A DNA stretch of 62,499 bases from an uncultured Oscillospiraceae bacterium. Its GTDB lineage: Bacteria; Bacillota_A; Clostridia; Oscillospirales; Oscillospiraceae. How positions within the stretch are numbered: position 1 is the first letter of the stretch; each line of letters begins with the position of its first letter. This document shows positions 46,901-55,490 of this stretch, in pieces. The stretch lies in NCBI GenBank assembly GCA_947631215.1, contig CANRKN010000003.1:1-62499 (forward strand), in the 5' to 3' direction. A model generated the notes under the pieces. That model was not told the origin of the DNA, ran no database searches, and worked only from the letters and a program-made list of their open reading frames with translations. Position numbers and translations under genes: made by a program.

Positions 46901-49900
46901 TCACTTTCGACGGCGGCAAAGCAGGCGGCTTTGTGGGCGTCGCCGGCGGGAACATCAGCAACTGCTATGCGATCAGCTGTGTCAATGCCGGAGACGACGG
47001 CACGGCCGCGGGCTTTGCAGCGGAAAATGCTGGAGTAAAAGAGAATCCTGCAACAGGAGAGAAATACGGTATCTTCAACTCCTACGCGGCAGCCGAAGTG
47101 TCCGGCCGCACAACGTATTCTTTCGCGCCCAGCAGCGTCTCCAATTGCTGCTATCTGGACCGGGGGATATATCTTGGCGAGGAATTTACAGCGCCGGAAA
47201 ACGGCAGCGGCGGCGAATCCAAGACCTGGGACGAATTGACCACTGACCCTCCCCTGCTGTCCGATTTCACTTTCCTGCCCGTTGGGAGCGAGCATCTCCT
47301 GCCCGCCATCGTTGAGGACAAGAATGGTCCCATGCACTACGGCAACACCGTGACTCAGGCATCGGACATGGCGCCGGGGAGCATGGGTGTGTATTACTGG
47401 GAGCTGGAGGACGATGAATATCATTTCAGCGGCGTCACTTACGACCCTGACTCCAATGAATACAAGCCCTTCTATTACCTCTGCACCGACCACGATGACA
47501 GCCGCGTCATCACGGAGTACGGCTATGGCTGGTTCAATGCATTGACGACTGGTGGATGGAACAAAAAAATCACGTCGGAAGGTATCGCTTACAAGGGTTT
47601 AGGAGATAACTGGTATACCTCTGACCAAAAGCCAAAAGTCAGCGCCGCATTGGCTGAACGAATGGGTCTTAGTAAAGATGATTTCCACTCTTTCCCGACC
47701 GCTGGTAATGACGGCATGGGTGGCTTGTATCTTACGGGCAGCGGGAATTGCAAACTGACAGTAAAACATGACAATAGCGGAAACCGCCAGGCCACCTTTG
47801 AGATCAACCCCTTCTTCGCCAACGCCATCAATTATGATGGCTCTGGCAACCCCTCCGGTCTGGGCAGCGGGGACTACCCCTACGAGATACGCTCTGTCCG
47901 GCAGCTGCAATTCATCAACTGGAACGGCGAGAACTGCAATTCTTACGTCGACGTTTCCGACAGTTCTGCGGCCGGGGCTCAGTTCCCATACCTTCGCAGC
48001 GGCCTTGCGTTCCGGCAGACCCACGACCTGGACGGGGCCATAAGCGCCGACAACTACACCGCCTTCTTCCCCATCGCCGCATTGAAGGAGACTTTCACCG
48101 CTGAAAAGGTCACTGTCTCCGGCGCGTTCAAAGGCGCCTATGACGGGCAGAGCTATGTGGTCAAAAATATCAACATCGGCGACGCCAGCGAACAGGCGAA
48201 CACCATTGGCCTGTTCGGCGCCACGCTGGACGCGCAGCTCAGGAACATCATCCTCTATTCCGAAGATGATTCCGAAGAGGGCAAGAATACCCTGACGATC
48301 AAAAATGGGTCTAACTCCAACGGCTGGTATTACGCCGGCGGCCTGGTGGGCTTGGCGATGCAGACAAAGGAAAACGGCGCCGCGATAGAAAACTGCGCCG
48401 CGGCTGGCTTCACCATCACCGACGAGACTGTGAGCTTCGGCCAGTATGGCGGCAGCATCGGCGGCCTTGTGGGCGCCACCAATGTGCCGGTGGATAAGTG
48501 CGCCGCCGTCAATGATATCGTTCTCGCCTATTCCCGCAAGGAGAACGACACCCATGATGTTCGCGTCGGCGGCTTGGTCGGCGCCTCGGAGAGCAGCATC
48601 GCCTCCTGCTATTCCGGCGGCTCCATCAAAGTTAACGTGAATGATACTACACGCAGGCGTTCTTGCCTGTACATTGGCCGTATCTCCGGAGGCGTCGCTA
48701 TTAAGCTCAATGCCCCGGCCATTTACCACAGCTATACCAACACTGGGCACGGTGCCCAGGTCGATATTCAGTATTGTTACAGTTACGTTCGTCTTCCGGA
48801 GCTTTTGCTCAGAACGGGAGTGGACGGAAAGTATCGCGAGCTTTACAATATCGCCGGCAACGCTGAAATGGCCGATGGTCTGAGAAATGTCTTTATTACC
48901 AGCTGCTATTATAAAGAACAGTCTGGTCTTGGGCTTGGGGTGATTTATGTCGGGCCTACCAACAAGGACTATAACAACAACCTGCCAACGGAGATGACTT
49001 CTGGTGAGATGGCTGTTGATCTCTTCGACTATCTTCCTCCCAGTGATTTCGGTCCTGCCATCGCTGACAACAGCCATAGCCCCAAGGACACGCAGACCGG
49101 CAATTACCCCTTCCCCGCTGTTCTGAAACGAGGCGACGACTTTATACACTACGGCGAATGGCCTGATCCCAGCCCGGTCAGCACCAGCTCCGTCATGGCC
49201 ATTGACCTGTTCGCAGACTATGACAACCAGACCGGCACAGCTTATCAAGATAATTTGGTCTGGGCCACCCAGGAGCTCATGGCCCGCATACCCGACGGCC
49301 AGTTCCGCCCCGACCTTACCCAGGTGGTGAATGCCGAGGGCGACGAAAACGCAGAGCCTGTGTGCACAGCGGACTTTGTGGACGAGAGCGATACATATCC
49401 CGTTTTGGAAGACGGCCAGCGCGTTTTCCGCGTCACCTTCCACCGGCCCGGCGACGCCGAGGTGACCGTGTTCTACGGTCAGCCCTGGGCGGATATTTCC
49501 GACTGCGTCAGCCTCACTATCTCCGTGACCGACACCGCCGAGCTGCACATGCAGCCCGCGGATACATCCGCGCCTGACGGCGGCCTGGACGGCGAGACGG
49601 CATCCTATGGCATCACCCCGGAGAGCGTGACCGCCTTTGCCGGGGCCAGCACGGAGCTGAAGCTCTATCCCTTCGACAGGAACAACGAGCCCATCGCCCC
49701 GGCGCTGATGGATCAACTCTCCGTGACCCTGACGAACTTCGACTATGACGGCGTGTCCCTGACTGCTGTCGGCCAAACGCAGGACTTGACGCCCGACACA
49801 GAGGCCGCCCCCGCCGCCGTCATGCTGGACGGCGTGGCCGCCACCAACGGCGTACAGACCATGACGGTGGAATATAGCTATACCATTGAGGGCATGAACG

Positions 49901-50955
49901 CCGCTCTCACCGGCAGCGATGACATCCACTATGAGGTCGGGGACCTGACCGCCGAGCCCGACGCCATCGTGTTCGTGCGCCTGGGAGGCTCCTTCCTCCC
50001 CGGCGAGGTCACTTATGGCGCAGAGGACATCCTCTTCACTGTCAACGGCGAGGATGTCACCGTAGACGACCTTCGCGTCACCAGCGCCGTCAGTTCCACC
50101 GGCTCTGTTGCCTTCACCCTCAACGCGGACGGTTCCGTGACGGCTGCCCCCGGCAATGGGGCCGGTCTCTATGCCCTGGACCAGGCCCAGCTGGACCTGA
50201 CCTTCACCTATGGCCCGGCCAGCCACAGCGTCACCGTCTCCCCCCTGGCCTGCTTCTATGAGGACGGCATGACCCTCCATCTGACAGGCGGCGATATGGA
50301 CGGCGACGGCAGTGTTGACCTCTATGCCGGCGAGGCTGCGGCTGCAGCCGTCCTGCCGGATGAAGCCTTCTACGCCGAGCCCATGTCCGTTGAGATGACC
50401 GATATGCCTGATATTACCGCGGCCGTCTCCGACGAGCCGTACGCACTGTCCATAGCGCCTGCGGCGCCGGAGGACGACACGGCCGCCTCTATGCCCGGCG
50501 TCGGCACGCCTGTGCGTGTGGTGGAGTATCTGGACGAGGACTGGACCGTGCAGTGGTCCCTGGAGGGCGCTGTCGCATCCTATGTGAGTCTAGCCACCGA
50601 CGGCGGGACCGCATGGCTCAACGTGACCGGCCTGCCCGAGGTCAATGTGACCGAAGGTTTGCTCACCGTGACCGTCACTCTCCCCGAACCCTGGCTGGGC
50701 GTCACGTTCACTGGCAGCGTGCCGGTGCGCCTCATCAATGAGAACGCCCCCGCCCCCACGCCGGAGCCTGCGCCGGAGGTGACGCCTGTGCCCGAATACA
50801 CGGCGCCGCCCGCGGAGGAGATCACGCCGGCGCCGCCCGTCCAGGAGCCGGAGTGGCAGCCGGAGCCGGATTGGCCGACCGAATGGGAGCCCGAGCCGGT
50901 CCCGGACGCGCCGGATGTGCCAGACTTCCTCCCGGAGGATGAGTTTATTCCCTGA
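43930..50955 (+). CDS. Giant modular prepilin (minor pilin) with GLUG-type repeats
   Basis: Single uninterrupted frame of 2,341 residues that starts as a prepilin: MRKREHQRG, then FTLIELLTTVAIMVVFLAISAVAVG, with Glu at +5 of the mature end. AAAGGAGG lies 9 bases before the ATG. Ordinary pilins are 120-200 residues. After about 200 residues come three clusters of GLUG-type repeats (VGGLVG..., near residues 490-560, 890-1060 and 1400-1570) as in M26 peptidases and adhesins, then a beta-rich region (about 1760-2280) and a Pro/Glu tail without a membrane anchor. First gene of the pilus operon; by order it is the GspH/FimU-like minor pilin. Some segments are visibly less GC-rich. Likely a pilus-tip adhesin (inference). 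Confidence 0.88.
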   Translation: MRKREHQRGFTLIELLTTVAIMVVFLAISAVAVGSYRSKLKITELDNAARQIYLAAQNRAVLLQSRGALKPLLENAGSDLTVAEDGSVEDYSYITNTNANADKKAALDQLLPVGTIDPTLREGQFYIVYEPDSGSVTDAFYTEDGPIDGFSTYYVTVSPSADERRKADHMVGWYSAKAAEAGDASYLAAPEIEIINEDTLRAEINWSVPKEMTNPLADAHLKVTVTYGGKETDISEGSSYDRCICSGSIVAGTATNVYLLDSMVTGKQFKDLFTPDVTDFGKDFTIRAEVVYTGADAASYIPQSSEKTTNSLFADGTTDGTAHIAYLRHLQNLDKDFSGVDGITAAVQDEDINKPSGDTGYTLEGTAGYSPADDTYNFQPINNPDLTSYDGQEKEIRWLHIDTDDYAAGLFADFGGDHLTDIHLMNADVSGNTFVGALCGEVKDGVTIDGCQVYWKAENAEQPNLRTELGEADKTTYALNGSYKLTGDTVGGLVGSAEDVTINNSFAATTVSGDIVGGLVGQGNNKLTIERSYADCYLAGSSAAAGLVGSMGGTGSALDAVYSAGFISRSDTTPAAGLYLGSGADVTNSYAAMAYSTSEGDIYPLSNGGSFDDGDNVYYLGSFKSNNGGKAFTTADELELTDFLKAPKTTYAYNLRTGVTLGSYPYPGLENLDHYGDWPVAAKQSGARLVYWEQYEDDTLGIWSSGRKDLKKDTDPHALVVSDGYALLLEDSEFTDGKVRVEYKLNSEYAESVPVDYNKDNDTMLTYMNYYLAELPAKCLYVPGIYDNRLRMLYATIGDAADALVFSYDPHFAREPVEGDIPPTEAGTGYIRSARHLYNLSRFAGVYGEREFVQELDIDYAGYYPRVDGIFEYQLTPTDNFISKYDGQYHHIWNVSFKNADAIGLFGVNNGTIKNVFFGGKDRENVLKITGSAANMGALVGVNNGEGRIENCAVGYVELENTSTDSAAAVGGLVGLNTGTVKNCSASTDSITFDGGKAGGFVGVAGGNISNCYAISCVNAGDDGTAAGFAAENAGVKENPATGEKYGIFNSYAAAEVSGRTTYSFAPSSVSNCCYLDRGIYLGEEFTAPENGSGGESKTWDELTTDPPLLSDFTFLPVGSEHLLPAIVEDKNGPMHYGNTVTQASDMAPGSMGVYYWELEDDEYHFSGVTYDPDSNEYKPFYYLCTDHDDSRVITEYGYGWFNALTTGGWNKKITSEGIAYKGLGDNWYTSDQKPKVSAALAERMGLSKDDFHSFPTAGNDGMGGLYLTGSGNCKLTVKHDNSGNRQATFEINPFFANAINYDGSGNPSGLGSGDYPYEIRSVRQLQFINWNGENCNSYVDVSDSSAAGAQFPYLRSGLAFRQTHDLDGAISADNYTAFFPIAALKETFTAEKVTVSGAFKGAYDGQSYVVKNINIGDASEQANTIGLFGATLDAQLRNIILYSEDDSEEGKNTLTIKNGSNSNGWYYAGGLVGLAMQTKENGAAIENCAAAGFTITDETVSFGQYGGSIGGLVGATNVPVDKCAAVNDIVLAYSRKENDTHDVRVGGLVGASESSIASCYSGGSIKVNVNDTTRRRSCLYIGRISGGVAIKLNAPAIYHSYTNTGHGAQVDIQYCYSYVRLPELLLRTGVDGKYRELYNIAGNAEMADGLRNVFITSCYYKEQSGLGLGVIYVGPTNKDYNNNLPTEMTSGEMAVDLFDYLPPSDFGPAIADNSHSPKDTQTGNYPFPAVLKRGDDFIHYGEWPDPSPVSTSSVMAIDLFADYDNQTGTAYQDNLVWATQELMARIPDGQFRPDLTQVVNAEGDENAEPVCTADFVDESDTYPVLEDGQRVFRVTFHRPGDAEVTVFYGQPWADISDCVSLTISVTDTAELHMQPADTSAPDGGLDGETASYGITPESVTAFAGASTELKLYPFDRNNEPIAPALMDQLSVTLTNFDYDGVSLTAVGQTQDLTPDTEAAPAAVMLDGVAATNGVQTMTVEYSYTIEGMNAALTGSDDIHYEVGDLTAEPDAIVFVRLGGSFLPGEVTYGAEDILFTVNGEDVTVDDLRVTSAVSSTGSVAFTLNADGSVTAAPGNGAGLYALDQAQLDLTFTYGPASHSVTVSPLACFYEDGMTLHLTGGDMDGDGSVDLYAGEAAAAAVLPDEAFYAEPMSVEMTDMPDITAAVSDEPYALSIAPAAPEDDTAASMPGVGTPVRVVEYLDEDWTVQWSLEGAVASYVSLATDGGTAWLNVTGLPEVNVTEGLLTVTVTLPEPWLGVTFTGSVPVRLINENAPAPTPEPAPEVTPVPEYTAPPAEEITPAPPVQEPEWQPEPDWPTEWEPEPVPDAPDVPDFLPEDEFIP

Positions 50956-50973
50956 CAAGGAAGGAGAACGCCT

Positions 50974-51789
50974 ATGAAGCGCGCCGCGGAAAAACTGAAC
51001 AGCCGCCGCGGCGCGTCCATCCTGTTGGCACTGACATTCGTGCTGGTGTGCGTGATGGTTGGCGTATCCATCCTCTCGGCCGCCGCCTCCAACGCCGGCC
51101 GCACCCGAAGCAACCATGCCGAGCAGCAGCTCTATCTCTCCCTGTCCTCCGCCCTGCAGCTGGTGGCCGACGACCTGTCGAACGCCAGTTACACGCCCAA
51201 GGTCAATGATTTCTGCCGGGTAGAATCTCATACGATCGAAGTTGGGCAAGACGAAGAGGGAAACCCTATCACATCTACCTATAACACCTACGAGCACACA
51301 TTCAGCCACTTGGACGGTGACATAAATGGTAGCGCTCTGGAGAGTATCCTGCGGCGCAAGCTGGACGACGTCTTTGACAACTATATGTCTGGCCGTAGTT
51401 TCAGCGCCGGGTATGGCATTTATTCCTACATCAATAATTATTCGCCTGTGACCATCACTCCTTTTACCCTTACGATCACCCCGGAGAATATGCCTGTGGA
51501 TGCTGAGGACACCTATCACGCCGCCCAGGCGGTGGCGGTGGACGTGGACATAGACAGCAGCTACCGCATCACCCTGACGGCCCGTCTGGCCCGTGATGAC
51601 GCCGACGACTACGCCAAAAGCTTCCGCCTCTCCACGGTGCTGACCCGCTCCTCTTCCACCCTGCCGGATATCACTCTCCCCACATACGGCACCGACGGCC
51701 TGCAGCCACCTATATCCGCCTCCCCTGCCGTCACGTGGAAGCAGGGCGTCATCGAGAGCGCCTATGACGCAGGAGGCGCGGCGCCATGA
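50974..51789 (+). CDS. Minor pilin-like protein without Glu5 (GspK/PilX-like)
   Basis: 271 residues. Short basic leader ending RRG, then ASILLALTFVLVCVMVGVSIL: the mature +5 position is Leu, not Glu. Loss of Glu5 is the hallmark of the tip subunit GspK and relatives, which lack a subunit above to neutralise. The body is larger than in other minor pilins and shows no known domain. AAGGAGA precedes the ATG, 18 bases after the giant prepilin, and its end overlaps the next gene by ATGA. Confidence 0.75.
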   Translation: MKRAAEKLNSRRGASILLALTFVLVCVMVGVSILSAAASNAGRTRSNHAEQQLYLSLSSALQLVADDLSNASYTPKVNDFCRVESHTIEVGQDEEGNPITSTYNTYEHTFSHLDGDINGSALESILRRKLDDVFDNYMSGRSFSAGYGIYSYINNYSPVTITPFTLTITPENMPVDAEDTYHAAQAVAVDVDIDSSYRITLTARLARDDADDYAKSFRLSTVLTRSSSTLPDITLPTYGTDGLQPPISASPAVTWKQGVIESAYDAGGAAP

Positions 51790-52154
51790 AAAAGCTCATC
51801 AAAAAACTGCACAGCGCCCGGGGCGAGACCCTGGTAGAGGTGCTGGCCGCGGTGCTCATATGCTCCCTGGCTGTGCTGCTGCTGGTATCCTACGCCACGG
51901 CCGCCGCCCGCATCGATAAGCGCACCGAGAAAGGCGACGCGGCCTACTATGCCGCCCTCAACGCCGCGGAGGCCCATGACGGCGTCACGGCGGAGGACAG
52001 CACTGACCCGGAGAGCAGCCCCGTACCGGGCACGCCCGCGCCGGGCAAAGTGAAGGTGACGTCCTCTGCGAGCGTCGAGCACGCTGACGTGGATGTAGCG
52101 TATTCCGGCGGCGACGGCGTGTACTCCTACGTCGTACAGGAGGACGCGCCATGA
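51786..52154 (+). CDS. Minor prepilin (PilV/GspI-like)
   Basis: 122 residues. Leader MKKLIKKLHSARG, then ETLVEVLAAVLICSLAVLLLVSYA with Glu at +5. The short polar body has a Pro-rich turn (SSPVPGTPAPG). Four-base ATGA overlaps on both sides show tight coupling in the minor-pilin block. Probably part of the priming complex that starts pilus assembly. Confidence 0.82.
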   Translation: MKKLIKKLHSARGETLVEVLAAVLICSLAVLLLVSYATAAARIDKRTEKGDAAYYAALNAAEAHDGVTAEDSTDPESSPVPGTPAPGKVKVTSSASVEHADVDVAYSGGDGVYSYVVQEDAP

Positions 52155-52657
52155 AAAAGCTCGTCAAAAAGCTGCGGGCCCGGGGCGGCCTGACGCTCAT
52201 CGAGACCCTTGCGGCGGCGGTGGTGCTGACGCTGCTGTGCCTGGCGCTCAATTCCGGCATGAACATCGCCGTGCACGCCTACCGCTCCATGATCGCCGAG
52301 TCGGAGACACAGCTTCTCCTCTCCACCGCGGCGGATGCCCTCACCCAGGAACTGCGCTACGCCGCGCCTGCACAGAGCACACCCGGCCCGCTGGACGAGT
52401 ACACCAGCGCCAGCTACGGCCCCGGCGCAAAGATAAAGATCGACGCCGACGGCCATCTGACGGTCAACGATGCTCCCCTTCTCCCCACCGGCGTCTACGG
52501 CAAGAACGACGTATACGACCTGTCCTTCGTCGGTGACGGCATCCAATACGACCCCAATACGAAGCTGTTCACCTTCACCCTGCGGGCGGCGCAGGGTGAC
52601 CTGGCCGGCGCGGAGCAGGAATTCACTGTCCGCTGCCTGAACGGAGGTACCACATGA
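52151..52657 (+). CDS. Minor prepilin (PilW/GspJ-like)
   Basis: 168 residues. Leader MKKLVKKLRARGG, then LTLIETLAAAVVLTLLCLALNSG with Glu at +5 counted from the second Gly. The body keeps the GspJ/PilW feel (LLLSTAADALTQELRYA, then a beta-rich half with NDVYDLSFVGDGI). ATGA overlaps with both neighbours. The leader resembles that of the preceding gene, suggesting an old duplication. Confidence 0.82.
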   Translation: MKKLVKKLRARGGLTLIETLAAAVVLTLLCLALNSGMNIAVHAYRSMIAESETQLLLSTAADALTQELRYAAPAQSTPGPLDEYTSASYGPGAKIKIDADGHLTVNDAPLLPTGVYGKNDVYDLSFVGDGIQYDPNTKLFTFTLRAAQGDLAGAEQEFTVRCLNGGTT

Positions 52658-54357
52658 GCATGAAATATATACGCCTGGGCGACGTGCTGGTCAAGAGCGG
52701 CGCCATCACCCCGGAACAGCTGGACGAAGCCCTGGCCATGCAGAAGACCACGGGCCAGCGTCTCGGCGCCGTGCTCATCGACAGCGGCATCATCAAGGAG
52801 AGCCAGCTGATAAATGCCCTGACTACCCAACTGGGCGTGGAATACATAGACCTGAGCACCATGACCATCCCCGCGGACATGGCCCGCATCCTCCCCCGGA
52901 GCATCGCGAGAAAGTACACCGTGGTGCCGGTAAAGGCCACCCGGTCGGAGCTCTACCTCGCCATGGCGGACCCCCTGAACTTCGTGGCTGTGGAGGAGGT
53001 CACCGCCGCCACGAAGCGGCGCGTCATCCCCATGATCACCACCGAGGCCGCCGCCCAGCGGGCTATCCAGAACCTCTACGGCAGCCAGGGCGCCAACCGG
53101 GCCATCGAGGAGATGCGCTTCGAGCTGAGTACCCAGACCACCACCCCAACCGCGGCGGCCACCACCACGGCGGAGAACCTGGTGGTGGACGAGGAGGACA
53201 AGGAGGCCGCCCCGGCCATACGGCTCGTCAACTCCATCATCGAGCGCGGCTACAACGAGCACGCCAGCGACATCCACCTTGAACCCTGCGAGGACAAAAT
53301 GAGCATCCGCATCCGGGTGGACGGCCTGCTGCACGAGGTCATCGTGGTGCCCAAGGAGCTTGAAAACGCCGTGGTCTCCCGCCTCAAGATCATGGCCCGG
53401 ATGGACATCGCCCAGCGGAACATCCCCCAGGACGGCCATGTGAACATCACGGTCCACGGCGAGACCATGGACCTTCGTGTCTCCACGCTGCCCACGGTCT
53501 ACGGCGAGAAGGTGGTCATCCGTCTTCTGCGGAAAAACCCCGAGCTCATCAGTATGGAGGGCATCGGCCTGCAGGGGGAGAACTTAAAGCTCTTCCAGAA
53601 GCTCATCACCTCCACAAAGGAGGGCGCCATCCTCATGGTGGGCCCCACCGGCTCCGGCAAGACCTCCACCATGTACACCATCATCGACATGCTGAAGGAT
53701 GAGACGCTGAACCTCATCTCCCTGGAGGACCCGGTGGAATTTTTCATGGACCAGGTCTGCCAGGTGCAGATCAACGAGCGGGCGGGCCTCACCTTCGCCA
53801 ACGCCCTGCGCTCGGTGCTGCGCCAGGACCCGGACATCATCGCCGTGGGCGAGATACGGGACGGCGAGACGGCAGACATCGCCATGCGCTCGGCTATCAC
53901 CGGCCACGTGGTGCTGTCCACCATCCACACCAACTCCGCCCTCGCGAGCCTGGACCGGCTTCTGAACATCGGCGTGGAGCCCTACGTGCTGGCGGGCGCC
54001 TTGAAGGGCATCATCTCCCAGCGGCTTTTGCGCCGCATATGCCCCGACTGCCGGGAAAAATACACCCCCACGGCCCAGGAACGGGAGTACATGGGCCTTT
54101 CCCCCGAGGGGGACGAGGTCTTCTACCGGGGCGCGGGGTGCGACTCCTGCTTCCACACCGGCTACCGGGGGCGCATAGCCGCCTTTGAGATATTGACCAT
54201 CACCCCCGAATTCCGCCAGTCCATCTATTCCGGCGACCGCTCTGCCATGGCGGACGCCATGACCAACATGAACTTCCGCCCCATCATGGACAACTGCCGC
54301 GACCTGGTGCTCCAGGGCGTCACCTCCGTGGAGGAGGTCCGGCGCATCGTCGGCTGA
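52654..54357 (+). CDS. pilB: Type IV pilus extension ATPase with MshEN c-di-GMP motif
   Basis: Hexameric motor that drives pilin polymerisation, 567 residues. The N-terminus carries two 24-residue motifs, 7-30 (starting RLGDVLVKSG) and 36-59 (starting RLGAVLIDSG), separated by five residues; this is the MshEN layout that binds c-di-GMP. The ATPase core has DIHLEP, Walker A GPTGSGKTS near 330, Asp box LEDPVE, Walker B-type DPDIIAVGEIRD and His box TGHVVLSTIHTN. A four-Cys zinc site is seen near the C-terminus (CPDC, then CDSC). ATGA overlap with the previous prepilin. Confidence 0.95.
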   Translation: MSMKYIRLGDVLVKSGAITPEQLDEALAMQKTTGQRLGAVLIDSGIIKESQLINALTTQLGVEYIDLSTMTIPADMARILPRSIARKYTVVPVKATRSELYLAMADPLNFVAVEEVTAATKRRVIPMITTEAAAQRAIQNLYGSQGANRAIEEMRFELSTQTTTPTAAATTTAENLVVDEEDKEAAPAIRLVNSIIERGYNEHASDIHLEPCEDKMSIRIRVDGLLHEVIVVPKELENAVVSRLKIMARMDIAQRNIPQDGHVNITVHGETMDLRVSTLPTVYGEKVVIRLLRKNPELISMEGIGLQGENLKLFQKLITSTKEGAILMVGPTGSGKTSTMYTIIDMLKDETLNLISLEDPVEFFMDQVCQVQINERAGLTFANALRSVLRQDPDIIAVGEIRDGETADIAMRSAITGHVVLSTIHTNSALASLDRLLNIGVEPYVLAGALKGIISQRLLRRICPDCREKYTPTAQEREYMGLSPEGDEVFYRGAGCDSCFHTGYRGRIAAFEILTITPEFRQSIYSGDRSAMADAMTNMNFRPIMDNCRDLVLQGVTSVEEVRRIVG

Positions 54358-54372
54358 GGAGGAGAACGTATT

Positions 54373-55455
54373 ATGACGATGAACATCCGCGACCTGGTGG
54401 ACCTGGCCCACAAGAGCCGGGCCAGCGACGTGCACCTGGTCTGCACCCTTCCCCCCCGCTTCCGCATCGACGGCACCCTGGTGGACGCCCCGGGCACCCA
54501 GCCCCTGCAGGACGCCGACTGCCGTCAGTACGCCCGGGAGCTCTGCGGGGACCACTATAACGAGCTTTTGAAGATCGGCGAGCTGGACTTCGCCCAGACC
54601 ATCGCCGGGGTCCGCTGCCGCCTCAACGTATTCATGCAGCAGGGCCACTGCTCTGTGGCGCTGCGTTTGCTCAACGACCATATCCCCAAGATGGAGGAGC
54701 TGGGCCTGCCGGCCATCGCCCAGGAGTTTCCCGGCTACAGCCAGGGCATCGTGCTCATCACCGGCGAGACCGGTTCCGGCAAGTCCACCACCCTGGCCTC
54801 GGTCCTGGAGCGCATCAACGCCAGCCAGTCCAAGCACATCCTCACCCTGGAGGACCCGGTGGAATATGTCTACACGCCCAAGAAGTGCGTCATCAACCAG
54901 CGGGAGATCGGCCGGGACACCCAGAGCTTCGCGGCGGGCCTGCGGGCGGCGCTGCGTGAGGACCCGGACGTCATCCTCGTGGGCGAGATGCGGGACCTGG
55001 ACACCATCGAGACGGCCCTCACCGCCGCGGAGACGGGCCACCTCGTCTTCGGCACGGTGCACACCAACTCCGCCGCCGACTCCATCGACCGCATCGTGGA
55101 CGTGTTCCCCGCCGAGCGCCAGCAGCAGATAAGATTGCAGCTCTCCATGACCCTCCGGGCCGTGCTGAGCCAGCAGCTCCTGCCACGAAAATCCGGCAGC
55201 GGCCGTGTGCTGGCCTGCGAGGTCATGAAGGTGGACAGCGCCATCCGAAACCTCATCCGGGAGGGCAAGACCCCCCAGATCAACAACACCATCCAGACCA
55301 CGGCCAGTCTGGGCAACATTCTCATGGACAAGACCCTGGCGAATCTGTATAACAAGGGCGACATCTCCCGGGAGGTATACGAATCCGCCCTCCGGGACCC
55401 CCTGGCGGCCAAGAACCAGGCGTCTGCCCCCTCCCCCAGCCGCTACCACTTCTGA
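54373..55455 (+). CDS. pilT: Type IV pilus retraction ATPase
   Basis: 360 residues, PilT size. N-terminal PAS-like domain (SRASDVHLVCTLPPRFRIDG), Walker A GETGSGKST near 133-141, Asp box LEDPVEYV, Walker B-type DPDVILVGEMRDLDTIETALTAAETGHLVFGTVHT and the AVLSQQLLPR segment typical of PilT. Its presence predicts retractile pili and twitching. GGAGGAG lies upstream, 15 bases after pilB. Confidence 0.94.
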   Translation: MTMNIRDLVDLAHKSRASDVHLVCTLPPRFRIDGTLVDAPGTQPLQDADCRQYARELCGDHYNELLKIGELDFAQTIAGVRCRLNVFMQQGHCSVALRLLNDHIPKMEELGLPAIAQEFPGYSQGIVLITGETGSGKSTTLASVLERINASQSKHILTLEDPVEYVYTPKKCVINQREIGRDTQSFAAGLRAALREDPDVILVGEMRDLDTIETALTAAETGHLVFGTVHTNSAADSIDRIVDVFPAERQQQIRLQLSMTLRAVLSQQLLPRKSGSGRVLACEVMKVDSAIRNLIREGKTPQINNTIQTTASLGNILMDKTLANLYNKGDISREVYESALRDPLAAKNQASAPSPSRYHF

Positions 55456-55490
55456 TGTTCCCCATCCTCTCGGAAAGGAGATGATGTACC

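Noticed and set aside
47599..50280. An 893-residue minus-strand frame inside the giant prepilin gene
   Set aside because: Low-complexity His/Gly/Val-rich translation, no ribosome site, and the plus-strand frame has real repeats, a signal sequence and operon context.
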